Shown here: in pieces, positions 35,171 through 44,800 of the stretch
How positions within the stretch are numbered: position 1 is the first letter of the stretch
How the letters are laid out: each line of letters starts with the position of its first letter
Translations under genes and position numbers: made by a program
From: Bacillota bacterium
GTDB lineage: Bacteria; Bacillota; Clostridia; Acetivibrionales; DTU013
Assembly: GCA_023435305.1 (NCBI GenBank)
Contig: JAEYRV010000045.1
Location: 119,742-183,741, forward strand
Direction of reading: 5' to 3'
DNA: 64,000 nucleotides
Notes under the pieces: model-generated
The model's database searches: none
What the model was told of the DNA's origin: nothing
The model's input: the letters and a program-made list of their open reading frames with translations, nothing else

Positions 35171-35201
35171 AAACAAAAAGGCTGCCGCCTGCAGCCCCTT
35201 T
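35171..35201 (-). terminator. Terminator after mltG
   Basis: GGCTGC/GCAGCC stem (35180-35185 with 35191-35196) extended by A-U and G-U pairs, five-base loop, then TTTTTGTTTTG on the minus strand. It lies immediately before the trmR start, so trmR expression would depend on readthrough or another promoter. Confidence 0.65.
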
Positions 35202-35204
35202 ATA

Positions 35205-36422
35205 TCACTTCTGTGAATATTTCTTTATGTTTGCCTGATGTTCCTTGAAGGTTTTTGCAAATGCATGGCTTCCCGATCCGTCTCCCTTGGCCACATAGTA
35301 GAGGTACGGTGTGCTGTCGGGATTCACCGCAGCCTTTATTGAAGCTTCGCCAGGGCTGCATATTGGCCCCGGAGGCAGGCCCTCATTAACGTATGTGTTG
35401 TATGGATCGTCTATCTCCAGATCCTCATAAAGCACTCTATCCTTGTAGGAGCCGGTATTTTTAAGCAATATATACTGTATCGTTGCATCGACCTGAAGCT
35501 TTCTTAATGTCTGATCCTTGTTATTGAGCCTGTTGTACAGGACACCTGCTATAATGTGGCGGTCGTCCGGATCCTTGGCCTCTCTTTCGATTATGGAAGC
35601 CATGATGACGACTTTATCCATCGTCATTTCCACCGGAAGATTGGCCATCATTTCCCTGTACTGTTCCTTGAATTTGTTGTCGAAATTGTCCAGCATCTTG
35701 ATGATTATCTCACGGTCGCTGGCGTTATAATCATATTCATAGGTATCCGGGAACAAATACCCTTCAAGCTTATATTGCCTGTTCGGCAGCCCTTTCAGGA
35801 AGTCATAGTCAAACACCTCGGTGTTGGCCGACTTTATGAATGCTTCCTTGTCCTTTATGATCTTGTTGCTATAGAGTATATCCACTATCTGTGTGAAGGT
35901 CTTGCCCTCGGGTATCATGACCTTCCTTGTCACCGAATTGGTGGAAAGCACCCTCATCATTTCATCATAGGTCAGGTCCTTCTTTACTATATGAGTACCT
36001 GATTTGTATGTTCCGTCATACCCGTTTATCTTGGAAAGCAGCTTGAATATAGTCTCGTTCTCGATCAAGCCTCTTTCCAGCAGCTTTTTTGCTATATTGG
36101 AGGTAGTGGCGCCCTTCTCTACGACAAACTCGATGCCTTCGTTCTCATCGATAACTATCTCGGGCCGCGTACTTGCATCCAGGTAGTTTTTCATGACATA
36201 TTCATATGAAACAGTTCCACATATCACTCCAATGGCAACAAGCAAAATAAGTACAAACAGAAATATCGTAAACCGTTTCAGCTTTTTATACTTCTTGACC
36301 TTAGGCGGTTTTGCAGTCTTTGCAGTCTTTGCAGTCTTTGCAGTTTTTACAGTCTTTACAGTCTTCTTTTCTGCATTTACGCTCTTTGTTTTATCCTCGC
36401 TTCGTATATCCTGCCAGTCCAT
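35205..36422 (-). CDS. mltG: Endolytic transglycosylase MltG (YceG-like)
   Basis: Membrane-bound lytic transglycosylase that cuts nascent glycan strands. The 405-residue protein has a basic cytoplasmic tail with a KTAKTAKTAK repeat, one membrane helix (FTIFLFVLILLVAIGVI) and a LysM-like region (IEFVVEKGATTSNIAKKLLE). The YceG domain has the catalytic Glu in YKLEGYLFPDTYEYD near residue 221, IMASIIEREAKDP and a closing SPGEASIKAAVNP. A short 9-12 bp DNA repeat encodes the KTA/KTV tail. It follows typA. Confidence 0.95.
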   Translation of the reverse strand: MDWQDIRSEDKTKSVNAEKKTVKTVKTAKTAKTAKTAKPPKVKKYKKLKRFTIFLFVLILLVAIGVICGTVSYEYVMKNYLDASTRPEIVIDENEGIEFVVEKGATTSNIAKKLLERGLIENETIFKLLSKINGYDGTYKSGTHIVKKDLTYDEMMRVLSTNSVTRKVMIPEGKTFTQIVDILYSNKIIKDKEAFIKSANTEVFDYDFLKGLPNRQYKLEGYLFPDTYEYDYNASDREIIIKMLDNFDNKFKEQYREMMANLPVEMTMDKVVIMASIIEREAKDPDDRHIIAGVLYNRLNNKDQTLRKLQVDATIQYILLKNTGSYKDRVLYEDLEIDDPYNTYVNEGLPPGPICSPGEASIKAAVNPDSTPYLYYVAKGDGSGSHAFAKTFKEHQANIKKYSQK

Positions 36423-36464
36423 ATGTCACCTCCCGCTCTATCGACGTGCACTGCCTGCTGTCAT

Positions 36465-38285
36465 TTAAAGCTTGCTTTTTGCCTTTGCCCTCAGTTCGGT
36501 ACCGAGTATCCTTTTCCTTAGCCTTATATTCTTTGGAGTTATTTCAACAAGCTCATCCTCCGAAATAAACTCCAGCGCCTGCTCCAGGCTCAGGACCCTT
36601 GGCGGTGTGAGCCTCAGCGCCTCATCGGAGCCGGATGCCCTCATATTGGTCACATGCTTCTTCTTGCACACATTAACTACGATATCTTCATTTCTGGCAT
36701 TTTCGCCCACTACCATTCCCTCGTAAACCTTGGTACCGGGGGTTATAAACAGGCTGCCCCTCTCCTGGGCATTATACAAGCCGTATGTCACTGCCTCGCC
36801 ATCCTCCCATGCGACAAGCGAGCCCCTCTGCCTGCTGAATATTTCGCCCTTGTACGGTTCATGGCCGTTAAATACATGATTCATTATACCATTGCCCTTT
36901 GTATCGGTCAAAAACTCTGACCGGTATCCTATAAGGCCTCTTGCCGGTATCTTGAACTCAAGCCTCATGTAGCCTTCAGTGGCTGAGTGCATATTTACCA
37001 TTTCCGCCTTGCGTACTCCGAGCTTTTCCATGACGACGCCCATGAATTCTTCAGGCACATCGATCATAAGCAGCTCGATCGGCTCGAAATCAACTCCGTC
37101 AACTTCCTTCATGATGACCTTTGGCTTTGATACCTGAAATTCAAAGCCCTGTCTTCTCATAGTCTCAATGAGGATCGACAGGTGAAGCTCTCCCCTGCCC
37201 GATACCTTGAAGGAATCAGCAGTCTCGGTTTCTTCGACCCTGAGGCTCACATTTGTTTCCAGTTCCTTAAACAGCCTGTCACGCAAGTGTCTGGAGGTCA
37301 CGTACGTGCCCTCCCTTCCCGCAAGCGGACTGTTGTTGACGCTGAAGGTCATGCTTAAGGTTGGTTCATCAATATTGACAAAGGGCAGCGGCTCGGGAGC
37401 CTCCACATCACATATAGTTTCACCTATATTTATATCGCTGAATCCCGAAACAGCAACTATGTCACCTAATTCCGCATTTTCACTCTCCGCTCTTCTCAGC
37501 CCTTCAAACCTGTAAAGGCGGCTGACCTTTGACTGGTAGATCGTTCCATCCTTCCTGCATATGACTGCCTGCTGTCCCATCCTTATTCTGCCTCTGTCGA
37601 TCCTGCCGATTGCTATCCTGCCGACATACTCATCGTAATCGATATTGGATACCAATAGCTGCAGCGGTTTTTCCCTGTAGCCGACAGGCGCAGGAACATA
37701 GTCTATGATCGTCCTGAGCAGAGGCTCAAGATCCTTCTTTTCATCACTCAGATCCATTATGGCATAGCCGTCCCTCGAAGAAGCATATACCACAGGGAAT
37801 TCCAGCTGGTCATCATCTGCTCCAAGCTCGATGAACAATTCCAGCACCTCATCAATAACATCGATCGGCCTCGCCTCAGGTCTGTCGATCTTGTTCACCA
37901 CGACTATAGGCTTGAGATTGAGCTGCAGAGCCTTCCTCAATACAAATCTGGTCTGCGGCATCGGTCCTTCAAAGGCATCGACCAGAAGCAGCACTCCATC
38001 GACCATCTTCAGGACACGTTCAACTTCGCCGCCGAAGTCCGCATGTCCGGGAGTGTCTACTATGTTTATCTTCATGCCCTTGTAATTAACTGCAGTGTTT
38101 TTCGCCAGTATTGTGATGCCCCGTTCCCTCTCAAGATCATTGGAATCCATCACACGTTCCTGCACCTGCTCATTCTCCCTGAAAATACCGCCTTGTCGCA
38201 GCATACCGTCTACCAGCGTTGTTTTTCCGTGGTCAACATGTGCAATGATCGCTATATTTCTAATATCTTCTCTTATTTCTGCCAC
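36465..38285 (-). CDS. typA: Ribosome-associated GTPase TypA/BipA
   Basis: Translational GTPase related to EF-G and involved in ribosome assembly and stress. 606 residues from GTG 38285, whose product matches the family start (REDIRNIAIIAHVDHGKTTL). Upstream codons are read-through of the 5' region. Motifs: AHVDHGKTT P-loop, RGITILAKNTA, DTPGHADFGGEVERVL, NKIDRPEARP and the BipA C-terminal region with GLIGYRSEFLTDTKGNGIMN. Promoter at 38414-38442. About 125 nt of leader precede the start. Confidence 0.97.
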   Translation of the reverse strand: MAEIREDIRNIAIIAHVDHGKTTLVDGMLRQGGIFRENEQVQERVMDSNDLERERGITILAKNTAVNYKGMKINIVDTPGHADFGGEVERVLKMVDGVLLLVDAFEGPMPQTRFVLRKALQLNLKPIVVVNKIDRPEARPIDVIDEVLELFIELGADDDQLEFPVVYASSRDGYAIMDLSDEKKDLEPLLRTIIDYVPAPVGYREKPLQLLVSNIDYDEYVGRIAIGRIDRGRIRMGQQAVICRKDGTIYQSKVSRLYRFEGLRRAESENAELGDIVAVSGFSDINIGETICDVEAPEPLPFVNIDEPTLSMTFSVNNSPLAGREGTYVTSRHLRDRLFKELETNVSLRVEETETADSFKVSGRGELHLSILIETMRRQGFEFQVSKPKVIMKEVDGVDFEPIELLMIDVPEEFMGVVMEKLGVRKAEMVNMHSATEGYMRLEFKIPARGLIGYRSEFLTDTKGNGIMNHVFNGHEPYKGEIFSRQRGSLVAWEDGEAVTYGLYNAQERGSLFITPGTKVYEGMVVGENARNEDIVVNVCKKKHVTNMRASGSDEALRLTPPRVLSLEQALEFISEDELVEITPKNIRLRKRILGTELRAKAKSKL

Positions 38286-38413
38286 CGTGTCCGTCCCTTC
38301 CAGTCCATATACCTTATATGCATAATATATTTGACTTAAACCCGTATGAATTTGTTGCATCTATACTCAAATCTAGTATAAACTTGCCCGGCGTTCCGAA
38401 TACAACAAGTTAA

Positions 38414-38442
38414 ATTTTAAATTATAGTATAAGTAATGTCAA
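38414..38442 (-). promoter_or_regulatory. Sigma-A promoter of typA
   Basis: Perfect -35 TTGACA (38437-38442), 17-bp spacer, -10 TAAAAT (38414-38419). Confidence 0.75.
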
Positions 38443-38480
38443 CAAAATCAAATTTAACACTGCCAAACCAGCTGCAGACA

Positions 38481-38514
38481 AAATCAAAGCCCCCTGTTAA
38501 TTACACAGGGAGCT
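38481..38514 (-). terminator. Terminator of the NRPS operon
   Basis: Ten-pair stem (38488-38497 with 38505-38514, one G-U pair), seven-base loop, then TTTGATTTTG on the minus strand. It closes the NRPS-kinase-regulator operon 30 bp after the regulator stop and just before the typA promoter. Confidence 0.75.
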
Positions 38515-38543
38515 TGTAACGCTCGCATCATTCAACATATGGC

Positions 38544-40052
38544 TTATTCGTAGGTTGCCGCGGTTTCCACAAGCATCTTTCCATATCCGGTGCCATCGAT
38601 CAGGTTCACAAATACCGGTACAATATCAGCATCGAATTGTGTTCCTGCGCCGCTCAGCAGCTGTTGCCTGGCCTCCTCCAGATTCAGCTTGGATCTGTAG
38701 AGTCTGTCCGACATCATTGCATCGAACGCATCCGCAATCGATATTATTCTGGCAAGCAGCGGTATTTCATCACCCTTCAGCATTTCCGGATACCCTGTCC
38801 CGTCTATCCTCTCATGATGGCATTTCACGATAGGGACAACATCCTTGAACATGGAAACGGCCGACAATATACGGGCGCCCTTCAGCGGGTGCTTCTGTAT
38901 CTCGATAAGATCGCGCTCATTGAGCTTATCGGTCTTTAATAGAATATCATCGGCGGTCCCTATCTTTCCAATATCGTGAAAGATTCCGCTTATTCTCAGT
39001 GTTTCAAGCTCTTCATGTGATATGCCGATGGCTTCGCCTATTTTTACGGAATAATATGCCACACGGTCCGAATGCCCTCTTGTGTATATATCCTTTGCAT
39101 CCACAGCCTGACGTAAAGCCTCTATGGTATCCATATACCTCAGCTTCAGCTGATCATAGGTTTTGTTGAGCTCATCATTTTTCATATTGACCAACGAATG
39201 CATAAATGCGTTGTTAACCGACGATGCGGCCTGACTCGTGTAAATCTCAAGCAGCTTTGTACCCTCATCGGTGTTTTTTCCTTCAACATATATGACTCCG
39301 ATAGTCTGATTCATTTCGTTATTAAGAGGGAAAATTATACCATCACTTAAGTCGACTCGCTGTTTTGATATCCTCGCCTTTCCGATATGCTCCATCAGAC
39401 TGGGGCTGAGCATCTCCATGAAATGGGTGATCCCTGCCCTGTATTTCCCGATTCCCTTGAAAATACTCTTGTTGCCCTCGATCAGTCCTGTGGTGTCATC
39501 AACCAGTATAAATGCATTCTCGCTGTCAACAAGCGGCATTATTTCTGACAGTATATCTTCGAGTATGATATCAATAGGCTGAAGCGAGTATATCTTGGGA
39601 ACAGCCTGCAGTATCTCATTGAGGCCGTCTCTGAATTTTTTAATTGTCCTCATCTGTGAGATGGATTTTATCCCGGATTCCACCAGAAGGAGCAGTTGGT
39701 CGAACCTGTCGCTCTTTTCGCAGTAGCCCTGTATATCCAGCGCCCTGATCGTCTCCAGCGGAGGAGCCAGATCCTTGTGTCCGGTAAGCAGCAGTATATA
39801 TATTTCCTTATTGAATTCTCTGATCCTTTGTACGACCTTGTCTCCATGGATCGGGTACATAAGGTAATCCAGGATCATCAGGTCATAATTGCCCTTCCTG
39901 ACTTTTTCGATGGCCTCGAGAGGATCCACGATGCCTGTGAAATCATAGCCGCTGCGCTTTAGTACAACAGACAGCGAATCAATGATGCCTATCTCGTCAT
40001 CTACGACAAGTACATTGTAATTCAATGAATCAGTATGTAACTTCTTTCTCAT
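38544..40052 (-). CDS. Response regulator with HD-GYP c-di-GMP phosphodiesterase output
   Basis: A 502-residue regulator. The N-terminal receiver domain has NVLVVDDEIGIID, the phosphoacceptor Asp62 in LMILDYLMYP and Thr in LLLTGHKD. Residues about 140-295 form a GAF-like or DUF3369-type domain. The C-terminal HD-GYP domain has HDIGKIG at 359 and HHERIDGTGYP at 412, with both metal/GYP motifs intact, so c-di-GMP hydrolysis is expected. The gene starts ATG with a GGAGGAGG site and overlaps the histidine kinase stop by 4 nt (ATGA), so the two are a cognate pair. No DNA-binding domain. Confidence 0.93.
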   Translation of the reverse strand: MRKKLHTDSLNYNVLVVDDEIGIIDSLSVVLKRSGYDFTGIVDPLEAIEKVRKGNYDLMILDYLMYPIHGDKVVQRIREFNKEIYILLLTGHKDLAPPLETIRALDIQGYCEKSDRFDQLLLLVESGIKSISQMRTIKKFRDGLNEILQAVPKIYSLQPIDIILEDILSEIMPLVDSENAFILVDDTTGLIEGNKSIFKGIGKYRAGITHFMEMLSPSLMEHIGKARISKQRVDLSDGIIFPLNNEMNQTIGVIYVEGKNTDEGTKLLEIYTSQAASSVNNAFMHSLVNMKNDELNKTYDQLKLRYMDTIEALRQAVDAKDIYTRGHSDRVAYYSVKIGEAIGISHEELETLRISGIFHDIGKIGTADDILLKTDKLNERDLIEIQKHPLKGARILSAVSMFKDVVPIVKCHHERIDGTGYPEMLKGDEIPLLARIISIADAFDAMMSDRLYRSKLNLEEARQQLLSGAGTQFDADIVPVFVNLIDGTGYGKMLVETAATYE

Positions 40053-41893
40053 TTATCCTCCTCCTGATTGCCGTATACTATACACGGTATGGATATGAAA
40101 AATGTCGTTCCGCAGCCTTCCTTACTTACGAATGACATGTTTCCTCCAAATCGTCCCCTTATGGTGGCGTAGGACATATAAAGGCCCAATCCCGTACCGT
40201 TTTTGCCTTTTGTAGTGATCATCTCCTTGAAGAGTCTGTCTGCGACATTCTTGGGTATCCCCTTCCCATAATCCTTAATAGTGAATTCCACATTGTCTCC
40301 GCTTCTCACTATTTCCAGGTCAATGGTTCCGTTTTCTCCGTCGTATGCCTGCATTGCATTTATGATAATATTATCGAATACCTGAACAAGATTGTTTACT
40401 TCTCCTTTTAGCTCCGTGCTGGCATCAACATGTGATTTGACATTGAGAACACAGTGATACTTCTTCAATTCATGCTTGAGCAGCAGCTCGACACGCTTAA
40501 CAACTTCGTCGACAGTGAACTTGACTGTGTTTGTGGAAATCATCTGTACAGCTTGTCCCTTAACTGCGGATATAACATCTGACATGTAGGCACAGTAAGG
40601 CCTCATCTTATCAAGCCAGGTCAGCATCTCTTTTGCGATTTCCTTGTGATCCTGTTCATTAACGCTCCTGTCTCCAATCGAGTCCCTGTACTCGTATGCC
40701 AGGTCCTTTAAAGCCTCTATCCCGCCAGAAATAGACATGATCGGCGTCTTAAGATTATGTGCGATGCCGCCGATCAGCTGTCCGAGCGAAGCAAGCCTCT
40801 CCTGCTCTATCAGGATCGCCTGCTGCTCCTTTATTGCCTCGATGTTTCTTTTATGTTCCGTAATATCCTTAAATAGAACTACACATGCAATTATGCTTTT
40901 TCCTGAATAGATCGGTGACATTTCGATTGTAAAAAATCTGTTGTATTCTTTGCAGACAATATTCTTTTCCATAACAACAGTTTCTCCGCTATATCTTACC
41001 AGGTCCAGTATCCTTATTAATTCTCCCTCATCGACATTCACATCTCTATTGCTTCTTATTAATTCTAACAGGTTGTATTTCCTTTGAATCGCAAATAATT
41101 CACTGAAATTATTAACAATCGCCTGATTATAATCCAATATCACCAGATTATCATTAAAAATCAGGTATGCATCTGATATCTGATCAACGACCTTTTGCAG
41201 AGCAATCGGCGTTAAGCTCAGGAAATTGTATCTGAATATACCAATACTAAAGCACAAGATCGCAAATGTAAATGAAAAAGGTGTAGCTATCGGTCCCAGT
41301 TTAAATACATCAAAGGTGTATATTATGTTTACCAATAGGGGTCCCAGAGATCCGATAATTATCAGTATGGATTGCTTAGAGAAAAATCCAGAATTCTTGA
41401 TTGAATAGTATGTTAAAATATACAACCCTGAAATTATACACATATATGAAAATGCTGTATGGAAATAGAAGTATAATCCATATTCATTGAATTCACTAAA
41501 CAGAGAAATATAATTTGTGTAGAAAAGATGATGATATTGATTTGTAATAACTAACAATAATGAAACTATTGGTACACAGAACAGTATGTAGTGATAAAAC
41601 TTTAATATTATGTTTGAAAATACCAGGCCAACGAACAATAAAAAAACAGGTAGGAAGCATACTCCGATATATGTTGATATTAATGCTATACTACTCGATT
41701 TGTTGTAATTAAAAATGCTGTAATCTTCATATAAAAGTCCAAAATTCCATAATATCAATGATGTCATGAAAAACAGAAACACATAATGAATCTGCTTTTT
41801 ATGTTTTACTGCAAAAATATATAAAAGAAACACTATAACCAGTAAGGAAGATATTACAATACAAAAGAACGAAACATTATCCATTGTTTTCAT
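40049..41893 (-). CDS. 7TM sensor histidine kinase with PAS domain
   Basis: A 614-residue membrane kinase. About seven hydrophobic helices occupy residues 1-230, matching the N-terminal 7TM histidine-kinase input type. A PAS domain follows (about 235-360, ending CVVLFKDITEHKRNIE). Next is a HisKA-like segment with phospho-His in LIGGIAHNLKTPIMSISGG (His379; the usual E after H is replaced by N). The HATPase domain has NIIINAMQAYDG, DYGKGIP and GTGLGLYMSYATI. Its start lies within the last codons of the NRPS gene (17-bp overlap; an ATG at 41884 is also possible). The sensor domain has no known ligand. Confidence 0.92.
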   Translation of the reverse strand: MKTMDNVSFFCIVISSLLVIVFLLYIFAVKHKKQIHYVFLFFMTSLILWNFGLLYEDYSIFNYNKSSSIALISTYIGVCFLPVFLLFVGLVFSNIILKFYHYILFCVPIVSLLLVITNQYHHLFYTNYISLFSEFNEYGLYFYFHTAFSYMCIISGLYILTYYSIKNSGFFSKQSILIIIGSLGPLLVNIIYTFDVFKLGPIATPFSFTFAILCFSIGIFRYNFLSLTPIALQKVVDQISDAYLIFNDNLVILDYNQAIVNNFSELFAIQRKYNLLELIRSNRDVNVDEGELIRILDLVRYSGETVVMEKNIVCKEYNRFFTIEMSPIYSGKSIIACVVLFKDITEHKRNIEAIKEQQAILIEQERLASLGQLIGGIAHNLKTPIMSISGGIEALKDLAYEYRDSIGDRSVNEQDHKEIAKEMLTWLDKMRPYCAYMSDVISAVKGQAVQMISTNTVKFTVDEVVKRVELLLKHELKKYHCVLNVKSHVDASTELKGEVNNLVQVFDNIIINAMQAYDGENGTIDLEIVRSGDNVEFTIKDYGKGIPKNVADRLFKEMITTKGKNGTGLGLYMSYATIRGRFGGNMSFVSKEGCGTTFFISIPCIVYGNQEEDK

Positions 41894-44800
41894 ATACCTC
41901 TATTTTGACCTTCTTGATAAATCCAATTTTCTCCAGATATTCAAACATACTTTTAAAGTAGTCATAACTCAAATAAGGCCATGAAAAATCTATATCGTCC
42001 GGTATGTTTCTGGTATTTTCAGATAGCACTGTATTTCTAAAATAATCAGCATGGAATCTATCATTGACATCCTGTACTATACCCATTAAATAATCGCTTC
42101 TTTTTGTATCTTCGGCAATTTCTTCTATTACTTTAATAAATCTATGCATTGGTACAATAATAATATCATACCCATATCTTCTCATATACGTTACCAGCGT
42201 TTTTATAAAAACAAAATTGTTGTTAAACAAATTACATATGTTATTGATCGTATTAGTATGTACAAGCTTTACGACAGCTTCACTGCATAAATCCACAGGT
42301 GTTATATCAAGTTTTATATCAAGATAATCTATAGGCAGATATCCGATCTCGATGATTGACTTAATCCTGCTATATAAAGCATTATTCTCAATATTCTCCT
42401 GGAAAACACAATCCAGGTATCTTCCCGTTAGATTCCCTACTCGGTAAATGTTGTACTTAAGTCCTTTTTCAGCATATTTCATTATTACAGATTCGGCTTC
42501 AAATTTTGTCTTCAAGTAGAAATTTTCGACTTTAGACCGCTTATTCCCATCATTCTTATAGTATTCACCTATAACACCAATTGTCGAGATATGGTTCAAT
42601 GTGATGCCATTCTTCATACAAAGCTTGATTAGATTAACTACGCCATCATAATTCGGTCCCCTGAATGCTTCATAATCTCCATAATGCTTTACATTGGCAG
42701 CAGCATTTATGACTACATTAATATTGTTGCTTATATAGTTATAATCATCAGAATTTAGTCCCAATTCCTGTTTACTGATATCTCCGCAAACTATTTTTAC
42801 TTTATTCAGGATCTCAATTGCTCTTGAATTACCGAAATAAAATGATAGTTTATTTTTTAAAAGCTGATTTGAATTCTCTATATCTGAACTCCTTATCAAA
42901 CAGCATATTTGTATATCATTTTCACGAGTTTTGACTAATTCATTCAGTATATGTATTCCAAGAAATCCTGTGACACCAGTGATCAAATAACCACAGCAAT
43001 TATTTCCTGCAAACTGTTCAGTCTTTGTGATATCTTCAATATTATCATCCTCAGTTTCGCTGGTTCCTGCAGAAGTACCGCTATTTATCTTTTCTGCCAG
43101 GCTCCTGACTGTTTTCAAACTATAATAATCTTGTGTATTCAAATTACTCCAGTGATACTTCATTGCTTTTATCTGGAATTTAATCAACAGCAGTGAATCA
43201 CCGCCAAGCTCAAAAAAATTATCATTTATTCCGATATTATCAACATTCAGTATCTCTTTCCATAACTCAATAATCAATTTCTGAGTCTCATTTTGAGGTT
43301 CTTCAAAAACATACTCAGCAGTACGTATAGGTTCAGGCAGTGATTTTTTATCGATCTTTCCATTCGGTGTCTTCGGTATTTTTTCAACCTTCATTATATA
43401 TTTTGGGATCATATACTCAGGCAGTTTGTTTTCCAGATATCTTCTTATCGCACTTTCATCTGTTGTATCTGAAGAAACACAGTAAGCGCACAAATAATTA
43501 CCGTTATTATCAGTTTTAGCTGCTATTGTCACTTCCGAAACATCCGGATAATCTAAAATACTCTTTTCAATTTCACTGAGTTCTATTCTAAACCCCCGCA
43601 CTTTCACCTGGTGATCCATTCGTCCCAGAAATTCTATGTTTCCGTCCGGCAGCCACCTTCCAAGATCACCTGTCCTGTACATTCTCCCGTCACTGTACAT
43701 ATCAGGTAAAAACCTTTCCCTGGTAAGCTCTTCATTGTGCAGATATCCACGTCCTACACAGTCTCCGGCTATATATATTTCACCCGGTATGCCAACGGGC
43801 TGCAATCTTTTCTGATTGTTCACAATATATACCCTCGTATTGGAAATAGGCTTGCCTATGGGAGGCAAATCCTGTACATACTGACCAGGCAAGATTTTGT
43901 AGGCTGTGACTACATGAGTCTCCGATGGTCCGTAGTGATTATGCAAGACAACATTATTACATCCAAGATACTTCTTTATCGCATCTGTAATAATCAACTG
44001 CTCTCCAGCCACTATTACATGCTGCAGACTCACCGGCATAAGCGCGATATTCGCTGGATCTGAAAGTATGGTTTTCAGGAATGCCGGCGGCAAGAACATA
44101 ATATTGATGCCATACTCATTAATGAATCTGAAGAATTTCACGACATCTGTCTTGACTTCATCGTCGGCAATAATCAGTTTACCGCCTGACAATAGTGTGG
44201 AAAAAATCTCCTGAGCACTCACATCGAAGCTTAAAGAAGCAAATTGCAGTACACGCACAGCAAAGTCGACTTTCTCCTTGTAATACTCAAAATGTATCAA
44301 ATTCACCATGTTTTTATGTTCGATCATTACTGCCTTGGGGTTGCCCGTTGAGCCTGATGTATAAATAGCGTACAATAGACTATCGGGCGCGGTTATGCAG
44401 TCTTCAGACATATCATAGTCAACGGCATCATCTGTTTTGCTGATCTCATCATACAGATTAATGATTGTTCCATTTGAATAATGATCGACTTTTTCTGTGG
44501 CAGATATTACAAGTTTCGCTCCACTGTCATTGAGCATATACATGATCCTGTCCGGCGGATATTTTGTATCGATCGGCAAGTAAGCAGCTCCTGCCTTAAT
44601 GATGCCCAGAATAGTTACGATGAAATCGATCCCTCGTCCGGTCATAACTCCAACGATCGAACTGCTGTCTACTCCTCTTTTCATCAATGAATATGCCAGC
44701 TTGTCTGATTTAATATCCAACTGGCTGTATGTGATCTCTTCTCCGTTATAGAACAAAGCTGTATCATCCGGTGTTTTTCTGACCTGCTTCTTAAAAAGCT

